DNA of 64,000 nt from Rapana venosa (taxonomy: Eukaryota > Mollusca > Gastropoda > Neogastropoda > Muricidae), in assembly GCA_028751875.1 (NCBI GenBank), contig CM054140.1:10896427-10960426 (forward strand). The letters run 5' to 3'. The notes under the pieces were generated by a model. It saw only the letters and a list, made by a program, of their open reading frames with translations. It had not been told where the DNA came from and made no database searches. A program made the position numbers and the translations under genes. Positions 32,993-42,872 of the stretch are shown here, one piece after another. Position 1 is the first letter of the stretch; every line of letters begins with the position of its first letter.

Positions 32993-33131
32993 TAGCGCCC
33001 AGACCACCACTCATGGCCTAATGGATGGGGGGAAAATTTCCGGTCCAAACGGGGTACGAACCGCCGCACACTTCAGACCCGGACTTTTCGCTTTCTAGAC
33101 AGGCGCGTTACCTCTAGACCACCGATCCACC
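32645..33131 (-). mobile_element. SINE-A, full length, inserted in the decamer array
   Basis: From the left: tail (AAT)n, TATATAGCGCTGAATC, the body with TTTAAGTCACGGCAGATTTC, GAAATTCGGGCTGCTCTCCC and GAGAGCGCGTCGCCACAAG, then GGGACCTCGGTTTATCGTCT (the shared block), then the tRNA-like head. On the minus strand the head reads TGGTCTAGAGGTAACGCGCC (A-box region, about 33101-33122) and GGTTCGTACCCC (B box, 33051-33062). ATACTA occurs at both edges and could be a target duplication, but it is also part of the array unit. Confidence 0.87.
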
Positions 33132-33305
33132 AATACTAGGCTATGCTAGGCTATGCTAGGCTATACTAGGCTATGCTAGGCTATGCTAGGCTATGCTAGG
33201 CTATACTAGGCTATGCTAGGCTGTACTAGGCTATGCTAGGCTATGCTAGGCTATACTAGGCTATACTAGGCTATGCTAGGCTATACTAGGCTATGTTAGG
33301 CTAAG
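33132..33305. repeat. 10-bp minisatellite, block 2
   Basis: About 17 decamers, very uniform, between two insertions. Confidence 0.95.
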
Positions 33306-33875
33306 AAATTCTTTTGTGCCAGTAAGCATTCGAATTCTGAATTCACAATGATGTTGACTACCTAGTTTTTACATTTCTCTGAATTATCTGCCTGATTGTC
33401 ATTGTTACGAGTGTAGTCAATACATAATTGTGTGTGTGTGTGTGTGTGTGGGTGGGTGCGTGGGTGTGTGAAATAAGTCTGTGTTCTAGTCAACTGTCTT
33501 AAAACATTGAATTCATATATTGGTGTATGGTGTGGGTGTGCGTGGGCGTGTTCGCACACACACGTACGTGCGTGTGTACGTGCTGCGTATATGCGTGCGT
33601 AAAAATAAGTTTTTATGTCTTCTAGTCAATGGGTTTAAAATTGTGTTCACAATTGATGTGTGTGGCGTGCGGGCGTTTGCGTGTGTGTGCGCATTCGCGC
33701 GTGTGTGTGGTGTGTGTGTGTGTGTTCGTGACATTTTATTTGAAAACCAATATGAAATATAGCTTTTGTGTCTTTGATATATTTGATGAGTATCAATCTG
33801 CCTGTCAGTATTGTAATTGCCCTTCATGGGATGATTAAAGTGTTTTTGACTTGACTTGACTTGACTTGACTTGTT
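33306..33875 (+). mobile_element. Second insertion in the decamer array, with (TTGAC)n 3' tail
   Basis: Non-array sequence ends GGATGATTAAAGTGTTTTTG followed by five TTGAC units, a typical retroposon terminus. Internally it is GT/GCGT-rich, and a unit of about 125 bases with TCTAGTCAA, TTAAAA and GTGTATGG-like words recurs two to three times. No open reading frame is convincing. Confidence 0.65.
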
Positions 33876-34925
33876 ATAGGCTATGTTAGGCTATGATATA
33901 GGCTATGCTAGGCTATACTAGGCTATGATAGGTTATAATATAGGCTATGATAGGCTATACTAGGCTATGCTAGGATATAATATAGGCTATACTAGGCTAT
34001 GCTAGGCTATACTAGGCTATGCTAGGCTATACTATAGGCTATGCTAGGCTATACTAGACTATGCTAGGCTATAATATAGGCTATGCTAGGATATGCTAGG
34101 CTATGCTAGGCTATACTAGGCTATACTAGGCTGTGCTAGGCTATACTATAGGCTGTGCTAGGCTATACTATAGGCTGTGCTAGACTATACTAGGCTATAA
34201 TATAGGCTGTGCTAGGCTATACTAGGCTATAATATGGGCTGTGCTAGGCTATAATATAGGCTGTGCTAGGCTATACTAGGCTATAATATAGGCTGTGCTA
34301 GGCTATAATATAGGCTGTGCTAGGCTATACTAGGCTATAATATAGGCTGTGCTAGGCTATAATATAGGCTGTGCTAGGCTATACTATAGGCTGTGCTAGG
34401 CTATACTATAGGCTGTGCTAGACTATACTAGGCTATAATATAGGCTGTGCTAGGCTATACTAGGCTATAATATAGGCTGTGCTAGGCTATAATATAGGCT
34501 GTGCTAGGCTATACTAGGCTATAATATAGGCTGTGCTAGGCTATAATAATAGGCTGTGCTAGCTAAATAGCTAATATAAGGCTGTGCTAGGCTATACTAG
34601 GCTATAATATAGGCTGTGCTAGGCTATAATATAGGCTGTGCTAGGCTATACTAGGCTATACTAGGCTGTGCTAGGCTTTACTAGGCTATACTAGGCTATG
34701 CTAGGCTATACTAGGCTGTGCTAGGCTATACTAGGCTATGCTAGGCTATGCTAGGCTATACTAGGCTATGCTAGGCTATGCTAGGCTATACTAGGCTATG
34801 CTAGGCTATGCTAGGCTATACTAGGCTATGCTAGGCTATAGGCTATACTAGGCTATAATATAGGCTATGCTAGGCTATACTAGGCTATGCTAGGCTATAG
34901 GCTATGCTAGGCTATGCTAGGTTCA
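33876..34925. repeat. 10-bp minisatellite, block 3 with higher-order units
   Basis: From about 34130 to 34670 the decamers are organised into larger units beginning AATATAGGCTGTGCTAGGCT, alternately about 22 and 32 bases long. Plain decamers dominate on both sides. Confidence 0.93.
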
Positions 34926-35029
34926 GTAGAATCGTTGCCATTGTGGCCTGGGAAGAGCAAAGTCGCGTTCCTCTGACCCGCCCTGCACAATACCTACAGT
35001 GTGCCTACACTGACTGCTTCAGGCTGTAG

Positions 35030-35161
35030 GCCTCTCTCTCTCTCTCTGTCTCTTTTTTCCTTCAATAAAACATTCCAGTTCTCTCTCTCTGTGTCTGTGT
35101 GTGTGTGTCTGTCTGTCTGTCTGTCTCTCTGGCTGTGTCTCTGTCTCTGTCTCTCTGTGTC

Positions 35162-35238
<77 letters not shown>

Positions 35239-35310
35239 GTCTGTCTATCTGTCTGTCTGTCTGTCTGTCTCTGTGTCTCTCTGTCTGTCTGTCTCTGTCT
35301 CTGTGTGTGT

Positions 35311-35385
<75 letters not shown>

Positions 35386-35388
35386 TTA
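35030..35388. repeat. (CT)n with (GTCT)n and GTGT variants
   Basis: CT array with TCTG tetranucleotides. Confidence 0.96.
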
Positions 35389-35394
35389 AACGAT

Positions 35395-35501
35395 TAGCTG
35401 TGGTTATTAATGATAGTCACTTCTCAAGGCAAGGGCCCAATGAAAAATAAAGTATGTTAACACTTATCTGTAACCCTTGGGAATAAAGATCATTCTCTCT
35501 G

Positions 35502-35562
<61 letters not shown>

Positions 35563-35606
35563 CTCTCTCTCTCTCTAGTACTCTCTAACCCTTGGGAATA
35601 AAGATC

Positions 35607-35649
<43 letters not shown>

Positions 35650-35850
35650 TGAAACTATTAGCTGTGATGATTATTAACGATAGTACCTTCTCAGGGCAAA
35701 GGCATAATCAAAAAAACATGATGTCAATACTTATCTGTAACCTTTGGGAATAAAAAAAATGACCAATCAATCAATCAATCTCTCTCTACCTCTCTCTCTC
35801 TAATACTCTGTAATCCTTGGAAAATAAAGATCATTCATTCTCCCCCCCCC

Positions 35851-35920
<70 letters not shown>

Positions 35921-35963
35921 CCTCTTTATGAATACTTATTCTGTAACCCTTGGAAAATAAAAA

Positions 35964-36030
<67 letters not shown>

Positions 36031-36108
36031 ATGAATACTTACTCTGTAACCATTGGAAAATAAAGATCATCCATTCATTCATTCATTCATTCATTCTCTC
36101 TCTCTCTC

Positions 36109-36164
<56 letters not shown>

Positions 36165-36199
36165 ATACTCTGTAACCCTTGGAAAATAAAGACAATGCA

Positions 36200-36276
<77 letters not shown>

Positions 36277-36315
36277 GAGTACTTACTTTGTAACCCTTGG
36301 AAAATAAAAATCATC

Positions 36316-36398
<83 letters not shown>

Positions 36399-36440
36399 GA
36401 GTACTTACTTTGTAACCCTTGGAAAATAAAGATCATTCAT
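35395..36440 (+). repeat. About nine copies of a CCTTGG-AATAAAGATCATT unit between CT arrays
   Basis: The unit ACTCTGTAACCCTTGGAAAA plus TAAAGATCATTCATTC recurs near 35468, 35585, 35738, 35810, 35943, 36045, 36170, 36290 and 36410. A (CT)n block separates each pair. Each copy carries an AATAAA (or AATAAAA) hexamer. Two early copies also carry CTATTAGCTGTGATGATTAT or the related CGATTAGCTGTGGTTATTAA upstream. Confidence 0.88.
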
Positions 36441-36444
36441 TCAT

Positions 36445-36470
36445 TCATTCTGTTTCTGTCTGTCTGTCTA

Positions 36471-36551
<81 letters not shown>

Positions 36552-36565
36552 GCTGCTGCTGCTGC
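36445..36565. repeat. (CT)n and (CTG)n
   Basis: CT array followed by five GCT units. Confidence 0.95.
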
Positions 36566-36830
36566 TGTTGCTTTTGAGGATGCTTCCTGGCACTGTTTGC
36601 AGTCACATGAATAATAGATTCACGATGTCCAGGGTTTAATCGTCAATATCAGCCAGATAGTCCATATATACCGTGGCATGATTACTGTCATAGGAAGTCT
36701 GAGGTAAAGAAAATACAGATGAAGTTGAAGTCTCCTGAAAATCCATGAAGCTGGTATCGAGCAGAAATGCTGTATTTCTCAATACAGAGGTTTCTTCCCA
36801 GCGGAATATCCAGGGGCTGGGGGGTTAGAG
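36566..36830. other. Unassigned sequence
   Basis: Ordinary-complexity sequence with no recognised feature. Confidence 0.4.
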
Positions 36831-36834
36831 TGGG

Positions 36835-36905
36835 GGGTTCGGGGGGGGGGGGGGGGGGGGGGTAGGGGGGGGGGGGGCGTTAGGGGGGGGGGGGGCGTTA
36901 GGGGG
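36835..36905. repeat. G homopolymer runs
   Basis: Three long G runs separated by TA and CGTTA; GGGGGCGTTAGGGG occurs twice. Confidence 0.9.
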
Positions 36906-36979
36906 GACGAGGAGTTGCCCAGAAAAATGACCTCTCATGTCGCACTCTTGGAATCACAGTGAGACCGTAGCTACTTACT

Positions 36980-37320
36980 GATTTCGTCTTCTTCTTCTTC
37001 TTCTTCTTCTTCTTTCTCTTCTTTTCCTTCTTTTCATTCTTCTTCTTCTTCTTCTTCTTCTTCTTCTTTTCCTTCTTCTTCTTTTCCTTCTTCTTCTTCT
37101 TCTTCTTCTTCTTCTTCTTCTTCTTCTTCTTCTTCGTCGCCGTCTTTTTTTCTTCTTCTTTCTTTCTTCTTCTTCTTCTTCTCTCTCTTCTCCTCTCTCC
37201 TTCTTCTTCTCCTTCTCCTTCTTTTTCTCTTCTCTTTTTCTTTCTTCTTCTTCTTCTTCTTCTTCTTCTTTTCTTCGAATTCTTCTTCTTCGAATTCTTC
37301 TTCTTCTTCTTCTCCATTAT
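36980..37320. repeat. (CTT)n array
   Basis: CTT with TTTCC and CGTCGCCG interruptions. It abuts family D. Confidence 0.96.
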
Positions 37321-37645
37321 CTTCGAACGCTTAGACAGCAACTACTGTTGTCTGTTATATGATCGAAAATGCGTTGCGCTGCCGTTAAGCGCCTGACAAG
37401 TCAGGCCCAGTACATCCGACTTCGGCATGGGAGATAACTGTTATCTTTTTTAGCCTTTCTGGAGAAAAGAAAGGCAGGAGAATGGACCAGGAAGGCAGAA
37501 AATAAACAAGGAGGTGACAGGAAGAAAAGGAACAAGGCAGAAACAAAGAGAAGGATAGGCAAGAGGGAATTCCCAGCACAGATTTTCCAGGAGGGGTGCT
37601 ATATCTACTGGCAAACCCCCGGCATCCCCACTCCTCGCGGTTTTC
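37321..37645 (-). mobile_element. Family D element
   Basis: TTCGAACGCTTAGACAGCAA, GCCGTTAAGCGCCTGACAAG, AGTACATCCGACTTCGGCAT and GAGGGAATTCCCAGCACAGA. On its sense strand the attached array is (GAA)n at the 3' end. Confidence 0.82.
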
Positions 37646-37915
37646 AGTTTTCCCTAGGTGTATAGGTGCTGTCAAATACCTCACTATAGTTATAGGTAAT
37701 CATACTCCGCCTTCAAAGGATTTTCGCTTTTAATGGAGTATACAGGTTGTTAAGAAGAGTCTATTAAATATGGGTGGGATCAATTTCAACATAATATTTC
37801 AAAACAGAGCAGTGTTTTGAAATACGTCTGGGTGATTTGCCTCTGACATCAATAAGTGACACAGCTTTTGGCCTGGGCCAGAATGTGTGTCTCCTTGTAC
37901 TATTGTGCGCTTGCA
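37646..37915. other. Unassigned sequence
   Basis: No feature recognised. Confidence 0.4.
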
Positions 37916-38205
37916 TTAGGGACGGGACAGCTCAGTGGTCAGAGCACTCGCTCTCCCCAAGCTAAATTGAGCGTGGTTACCACTTGGATGGGTGACTGTT
38001 CGCGCGCCTTGGCTTCAGTACAGTTCCCCCAGTTCACCCAGCTGTAAATGGGCACCTGCCCTCTTTAGGGTCATGGAAGGTAAAGCAGCGAAGGAGAGGA
38101 GATGGGCGCCGCCCTAAATATGCTGGCCCCTACAGAAGCTGAGGTCTCTGATGCCTCGCTCCCCTACGACCACATAGGTTATGGGAACACCTTTACCACC
38201 ATCTT
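37916..38205 (+). mobile_element. SINE-B, full length, with tRNA/5S composite head
   Basis: The tRNA-like part is GGGACGGGACAGCTCAGTGG and TCAGAGCACTCGC at 37919-37955. The 5S-like part is AGCTAAATTGAGCGTGGTTA and CCACTTGGATGGGTGACTG at 37959-38000. The body with GATGGGCGCCGCCC follows, then the tail ACACCTTTACCACC. Compared with 43381 it has a ten-base deletion in the 5S-like part. Confidence 0.88.
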
Positions 38206-38460
38206 TATAAATGTACGGGTACTCGTGCGTGTGTGTTTTTGCGAATTTAGATCAGAAATCAGATGTATTTTAAAAAAATCAGATAACATTTATTGTCATA
38301 AATGTCGCAGAGACGTATTGGACACAACAAAATAAACCGATAACATTTTATTATGATACAACACTTTATATTATTATTGGTCAGGGTGGCTGGAAATGAC
38401 GTCCACGGACAACATCATGTTGTATTCTGTCTTCTCTTATTTGTTCTCTTTTATTGTTCC
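38206..38460. other. Unassigned AT-rich sequence
   Basis: No feature recognised. Confidence 0.4.
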
Positions 38461-38560
38461 TTCCTTGGCTAGAGCTCCGAGGTTCACCATGGATGAGATT
38501 GTGTGCTTGCTACCGTTTTGTCCACCATTTAAGGTAGCCGCATTCCAACTTTAGGAATTT
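38461..38560 (-). mobile_element. SINE-C 3' region fragment
   Basis: TTGGCTAGAGCTCCGAGGTT, CACCATGGATGAGATTGTGT and GGTAGCCGCATTCCAACTTT. Confidence 0.7.
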
Positions 38561-38718
38561 TTTTAATTTTCAAAACAGGTAAATACCTTACTTTATCATA
38601 TCAGAGGTTGGTCACCTGTGTCTTGCAATTATCTTGTTTACTTTTGTCTGTACTTTTCGTAAAATCTTTTGACACCAGCATTTACAGTTAGTGGTCGGTT
38701 CTTTCTATTCGTTTGTTA

Positions 38719-38738
38719 TATGTTGTTGTTGTTGTTGT

Positions 38739-38772
<34 letters not shown>

Positions 38773-38812
38773 GTTGTTCCTCGGCTAGAGCTCCGAGGTT
38801 CAGCATTTTTCA
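38719..38812 (-). mobile_element. SINE-C 3' end with (GTT)n tail, left half of an interrupted copy
   Basis: A (GTT)n array, read as (AAC)n on the element strand, abuts the hairpin CCTCGGCTAGAGCTCCGAGG and TTCA. The copy is then interrupted by SINE-A and resumes at 39216 with CAATGGTGAGATTTTTGTAC. Confidence 0.75.
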
Positions 38813-39049
38813 TTTATACCACTTTAAGTCACGGCAGATTTCTCTGCGTGAAATTCGGGCTGCTCTCCCCGGAGAGAGCGCGTCGCCACAAGAGCAGCGC
38901 CACCCATTATTTTTGTTTCTTTTTCTGTCTGCAACTACATTTGTTTCCCTGATATCAGAGTGGCTTTTTTCTACAGAATTTTGCCAGTGACAACTCTCTT
39001 GTTGCCGTGGGTTCTTTTACGTGCGGTAAAAAATTATGTGCATCACTCG

Positions 39050-39080
<31 letters not shown>

Positions 39081-39215
39081 TAGCACCCAGACCACCACTC
39101 ATGATCTAATGGATGGGGTGAAAAGTTTCGGGTCCAAACGGGATTCGAACCACCGCACACTTCCGACCCGGACTTTCCGCTTTCTAGGCAGGCGCGTTAC
39201 CTCTAGACCACCGAT
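38813..39215 (-). mobile_element. SINE-A nested inside a SINE-C copy
   Basis: TACCACTTTAAGTCACGGCA, GAAATTCGGGCTGCTCTCCC, CGGGACCTCGGTTTATCGTC and CATCCGAAAGACTAGCACCC, with the head complement GGGATTCGAACCACC (B box) and GGCGCGTTACCTCTAGACCA (A box). It splits a SINE-C copy. It lacks the TAA tail seen at 32645. Confidence 0.85.
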
Positions 39216-39295
39216 GCAATGGTGAGATTTTTGTACATGTGACCGAGGTTTTTTTGCCCACCATTACAGTGACCACGTTCCAACTTGGAAGATAA
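39216..39295 (-). mobile_element. SINE-C 3' region, right half of the interrupted copy
   Basis: ATGGTGAGATTTTTGTACAT, CCACCATTACAGTGACCACG and TTCCAACTTGG continue the copy begun at 38719. Confidence 0.7.
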
Positions 39296-39399
39296 CGTCT
39301 ACACAGGATGACAGAAGCGGGCATCAGAATTGTTTATCTTACGTTTCGTTTACGTATCTTACGTTTACGTTACGTTTCGTTTATGTTACGTTTCCGCTT

Positions 39400-39548
39400 T
39401 TCGTTAGAGTAGGCCATTGTGTGCCGGTGGAAACAAATGACAAAATTTACAAAACCGCATACACACGGGGACTGGATGTAAAAAAGCACATGAGTGCTTA
39501 TTCCATTATCCTCGATATAAAAGAATAAATAATAAATAAATAAATATC
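39400..39548 (+). mobile_element. SINE-C tail-side fragment
   Basis: GTGTGCCGGTGGAAACAAAT, ACACACGGGGACTGGATGTA and TTCCATTATCCTCGATATAA, ending AATAAATAATAAATAAAT. Confidence 0.72.
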
Positions 39549-39584
39549 ATCTGTTCTTACTAGCAGAAAGGCGGAACGGGTTTC

Positions 39585-39812
39585 ATCATGTGCGCAAGCT
39601 GTTCTGCGTGCGTCTGCACACACATGTCGGTGGATAGTCTCATCCAAAGGATTAGGGGGAGGGGGGGGGGAGTGGCGTCAGTACTGATGTTATTTCCAGG
39701 CGGGAAATCTGGAAAGAGCATCTATAGGTGGTGCTAAGGTCTGGGCTTGAGTGCTGGCCCTCAAACGGCGAGCGCAATGATCTAACCAGTCGGCTATTCC
39801 TCCCTTTCTCTT
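39585..39812 (-). mobile_element. SINE-C head and shared block
   Basis: GTCGGTGGATAGTCTCATCC at about 39628, AGTGGCGTCAGTACTGATGT, then a degenerate tRNA-like head at 39735-39806 (minus) ending GATCTAACCAGTCGGCTATT. Confidence 0.6.
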
Positions 39813-39912
39813 CTCCCGTTCGTTTTTAAAACACACTAGTCAGGAAAATCGAATATCTATTTTGCTTTAGTACTCACAGGTTCTCTTTAATTTGTCGATA
39901 CATACTATATCC

Positions 39913-40290
39913 CTTATCGACCTCCTGTATGGAGAACTTGCGCGGGGGAAAAACGTCCCACAGGCAGACCACAGCTGCGATTCAGAGAGGTGTGACAGAG
40001 GGACTTGAAAGCCCTGAACATCGACCAGAACAAGTGGGAAGAAGCAACAGCCCTCGAACGGTCAGCCTGGAGACAGACTGTGCAGAAAGGTCTCTCCAAG
40101 TTCGAAGAGAGGCACTTGCTCAGCAGCACGAGGCAAAGAGAGCGAGAAGAAAGGCTGCAGCCCAGGCAGACAGACAGACCAGCATTGTCAGACTTCATCT
40201 GTGCCTTCCTCTGCCATAGGCACTGTCTGTCATTCCCGTGTTGGACTGGCCAGCCACAACTGACGCTGTACCAGAATAAACACCTAGAGC
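39913..40290 (+). mobile_element. LINE ORF2 C-terminal fragment, broken
   Basis: Plus-strand translation gives GELARG, KRPTGRPQLRFREV, QRDLKALNIDQNKWEEATAL, ERSAWRQTVQKGLSKFEER and SDFICAFLCHRHC. This is the zinc-knuckle-like tail region of a LINE ORF2; the downstream CxFxCHRHC fits the usual cysteine/histidine cluster. Two lesions are visible: an extra A in the GGGGGAAAAACG run near 39950, which shifts the frame, and a TGA at 39993. No RT core is present. It is a third LINE lineage, different from those at 5400 and 6250. Confidence 0.82.
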
Positions 40291-40299
40291 GCAACACCA

Positions 40300-40790
40300 T
40301 AGTCTTCCGATATATATGTATATATATAATTGTCTTGATAAAAACCCACAATTCTATCATTAAATCATGGCAACTTATTATAATACAATATAGAATAATA
40401 TCATATTATATTATAAAATGTATATATATATATATATTACACCACGTGATCTGCGTTTAACCAATCAAACTAAAGCTTTTAGAGAGAAGGCAATCTTAAC
40501 TATACCTCACATCGTGCTAGCCTACTCAAATCAACTGACTTGGCAGCGTGTGTCTGATTAACGTAATGCACCTGTGTGATAACAGCTTGTCATGATGGGA
40601 GAGCTGCGTCCACTAATAACAGCATTGCTGGTTTGAAACAGATTTCCTTTATTCATCAGCTGAAACACAGGCGCCAGAAACAGATTACTGGTAGCCTAGC
40701 AACACGCTACAGGCTGCTATCTCATTCAAGCACAACATAAATTTTGCTGCTTCATTCTGTTCTGCCTTGTTGTTTTGTTGCGCTGGAGTG
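40300..40790. other. Unassigned AT-rich sequence
   Basis: ATATAT tracts at 40314-40328 and 40420-40436. No gene recognised. Confidence 0.4.
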
Positions 40791-40794
40791 GTGT

Positions 40795-40878
40795 TGAGTG
40801 TGATGTAGTTTAGTGGAGTGGCGTGGAGTGGAGTGGAGTGGGTTGGAGTGGAGTGGAGTGGAGTGGAGTATAGTGTAT
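40795..40878. repeat. (GTGGA)n pentamer array
   Basis: GAGTG and GTGGA pentamers, imperfect. Confidence 0.88.
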
Positions 40879-40914
40879 GCATGTATGGCAAGGCATGGCA
40901 TAAATTTTGTCGTG

Positions 40915-41200
40915 TACAGGGGAACGGGATGTCCCAGTGGTTAGATCGTTACGCTCGCCACTGGACGGCCCGGGATCAAACCCAGGTTCTAGCCACCAGG
41001 GAGACGCCCCTTCAAGGGGATTGTTCCCCGGTGCTAACATCAGTACTTACCGACTCCGCCTTCCCAAAACACCTTTCGATGAGACTATAAACTGAGGCCC
41101 TGTGTGCGAATGCGCGCAGAACATCTTGCGCATACCTTAAAACAGTGCCGAAAGGACCATCGGAAGACTAGGTCATTCCTTTCGGTAAAAACAGATGACC
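40915..41200 (+). mobile_element. SINE-C with tRNA-like head
   Basis: The head GGGATGTCCCAGTGGTTAGA (A-box region) and GGCCCGGGATCAAACCCAGG (B box) spans about 40918-40990. The body ATCAGTACTTACCGACTCCG, CGATGAGACTATAAACTGAG and GCCCTGTGTGCGAATGCGCG follows. This is the clearest intact order of head then shared block for SINE-C. Confidence 0.8.
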
Positions 41201-41234
41201 AAAAAATATATATTTTTAAAGAATTGCATGCACT

Positions 41235-41350
41235 ATGCTGTTGTGTTTAGACATCATCAGCGAAGATGGAATGTGGCTACCTTAATGGAGGGCAAAATCG
41301 GTCGCATACGCATAATGTCCCCTTTGGTGAACCTCTGAGCTCTAAAAGGA
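41235..41350 (+). mobile_element. SINE-C 3' region fragment
   Basis: GGAATGTGGCTACCTTAATG, CGGTCGCATACGCATAATGT and GAACCTCTGAGCTCTAAAAG, the last being a mutated hairpin. Confidence 0.65.
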
Positions 41351-42680
41351 ACAAGAAAATATCGATTTGCATTACAGTTTACTGTATATTATTCGCAGCA
41401 AGAGAAGGGATGGGGTGAATGAATAAAATTTAAAAAAGACAATTACTTTATCTGTACCATCCTAGTATTTTAATCGAGCAAGAAACATGAAAACAAAATA
41501 AAAAAAGGCAGGCAAAGAGTGGAGAAAAACAACGCAAAACGGAAAAGAAAGACCGAAAGAGCAGAAAAACAAGAGCGAAAATATTGCAATTTATCACTGA
41601 AGAAAAAAAAAGTGTCTAATCTACACAACCTTGAAAACAGAATGAATCCAAACTGAAGCAAAAGCCAGGACGAATGCAAACTGAAGTTAAAAACTCAGAA
41701 ATAACAGGACTAAATTGGACTAAAAGCCCTTCATAGCTCTACATTCTTTTTTCTGCAGGCAGGAAACCACAGATTCAACAAGAAGTGACCTCTGACTGTC
41801 CTGACACAGCAGTCAATCATTGTCGGTCAACTGCCACTAACGCTCTCTGTTCGCATCACTGACACCGCACACAATGTGAAGGGCAACACAGCTGCACCTT
41901 GTTTCATGCCATTAGTAGGCACAAGTCCAATGGCGATGCGTGATTGCATTCAGCAAACACACAGCACGGAAAAGGATGACAAAGGAGATGGGGAGAATAA
42001 ATATTGATAAGGAAAACAATGTTCTCCCGTGGACCATGGAAATAAAAACAACAAATGCTGTTTCGCTCTCTAGGCTTCGTGAATGGACCACTAACGCTGT
42101 TTGCTTGCCCGATCTTTCGCGAGGGTAGACAATTTGCTGTGAAATATTTCTGCAAACATTGGTAGATGATGTCGTCGATTAATGCATTGCTTTTACAGCT
42201 TTGTTCATTGTTTCGATCTGACACAGTTTCACGGTGTGCCGGTTCCTTTCCAGCACTTCCCTTCGTTGTTTCAGATTTCGTATTTAGTTTCAGGATAATG
42301 TGTTGACAGAAAGACATTCCAGCTGCTACGCGAATGTTTCAAGTACTCATTCACGCCAGACATGGACTTAAAGCGTCCAGATTATCCGAGTCAACGGGAA
42401 AGCTTTTAGAATGACTTTGTAGGCTACAGAACTTTTGTAAGCAGGTTGAATGAAATCAAAGGTGGAGATGGACACAACCACGGTACAAAACAAGCAGAAT
42501 TTTTTTAGCACAGATTTCTCCAGATGGTAAGGAGCTGTTTACACTGGAAGAGTTTAGTCCGGCAGGGTAAGTTCCTTAAAAAAACCAACAGACTTGAACA
42601 TTTAACATCACAGGCTTAAACATTTTTAATTCTCACAAGCTTACAACTGCTCAAATTGAGTAACTGGTTAGCGCATCACA
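41351..42680. other. Unassigned sequence, the longest ordinary-complexity stretch
   Basis: About 1.3 kb with few repeats. A minus-strand open frame of 137 codons (41904-42317) shows no known motif. Codon-level or cross-species conservation would be needed to call it. Confidence 0.4.
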
Positions 42681-42684
42681 ATAT

Positions 42685-42765
42685 CTGACCACCATATCCT
42701 CTCATCCAAAGAACTTTTGGGAGAAGTAAAATCAGAATTAATGGCATCGGTAAATAATTTACATG
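42685..42765 (-). mobile_element. Shared SINE block, diverged
   Basis: ATCCTCTCATCCAAAGAACT, TTTGGGAGAAGTAAAATCAG and AATTAATGGCATCGGTAAAT parallel the SINE-C core. Confidence 0.5.
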
Positions 42766-42789
42766 AAAAATTGTTGTTTTTTCACCTTC

Positions 42790-42872
42790 ACATACCCCAT
42801 AGTCTAGTAGGACCGTTGGGGCACCACTGAAGATTTTTCAAACAGCTTCCTCCACACCCTAGCTACTGTTTG
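42790..42872 (-). mobile_element. LINE 3' end fragment (same family as 5400-5735)
   Basis: AGTCTAGTAGGACCGTTGGG, GCACCACTGAAGATTTTTCA and CAGCTTCCTCCAC parallel 5402-5460. Confidence 0.65.

Noticed and set aside
40918..40990. Possible tRNA gene on +
   Set aside because: A- and B-box-like motifs are present, but the stretch runs straight into the SINE-C body, and no complete cloverleaf with acceptor stem was found by eye. The same holds for 27870-27975, 29517-29582, 33040-33131 and 39120-39215.
41904..42317. Minus-strand open frame of 137 codons in unique sequence
   Set aside because: No recognisable motif, no clear splice signals, and this length occurs by chance in 64 kb. Not called without conservation or transcript data.
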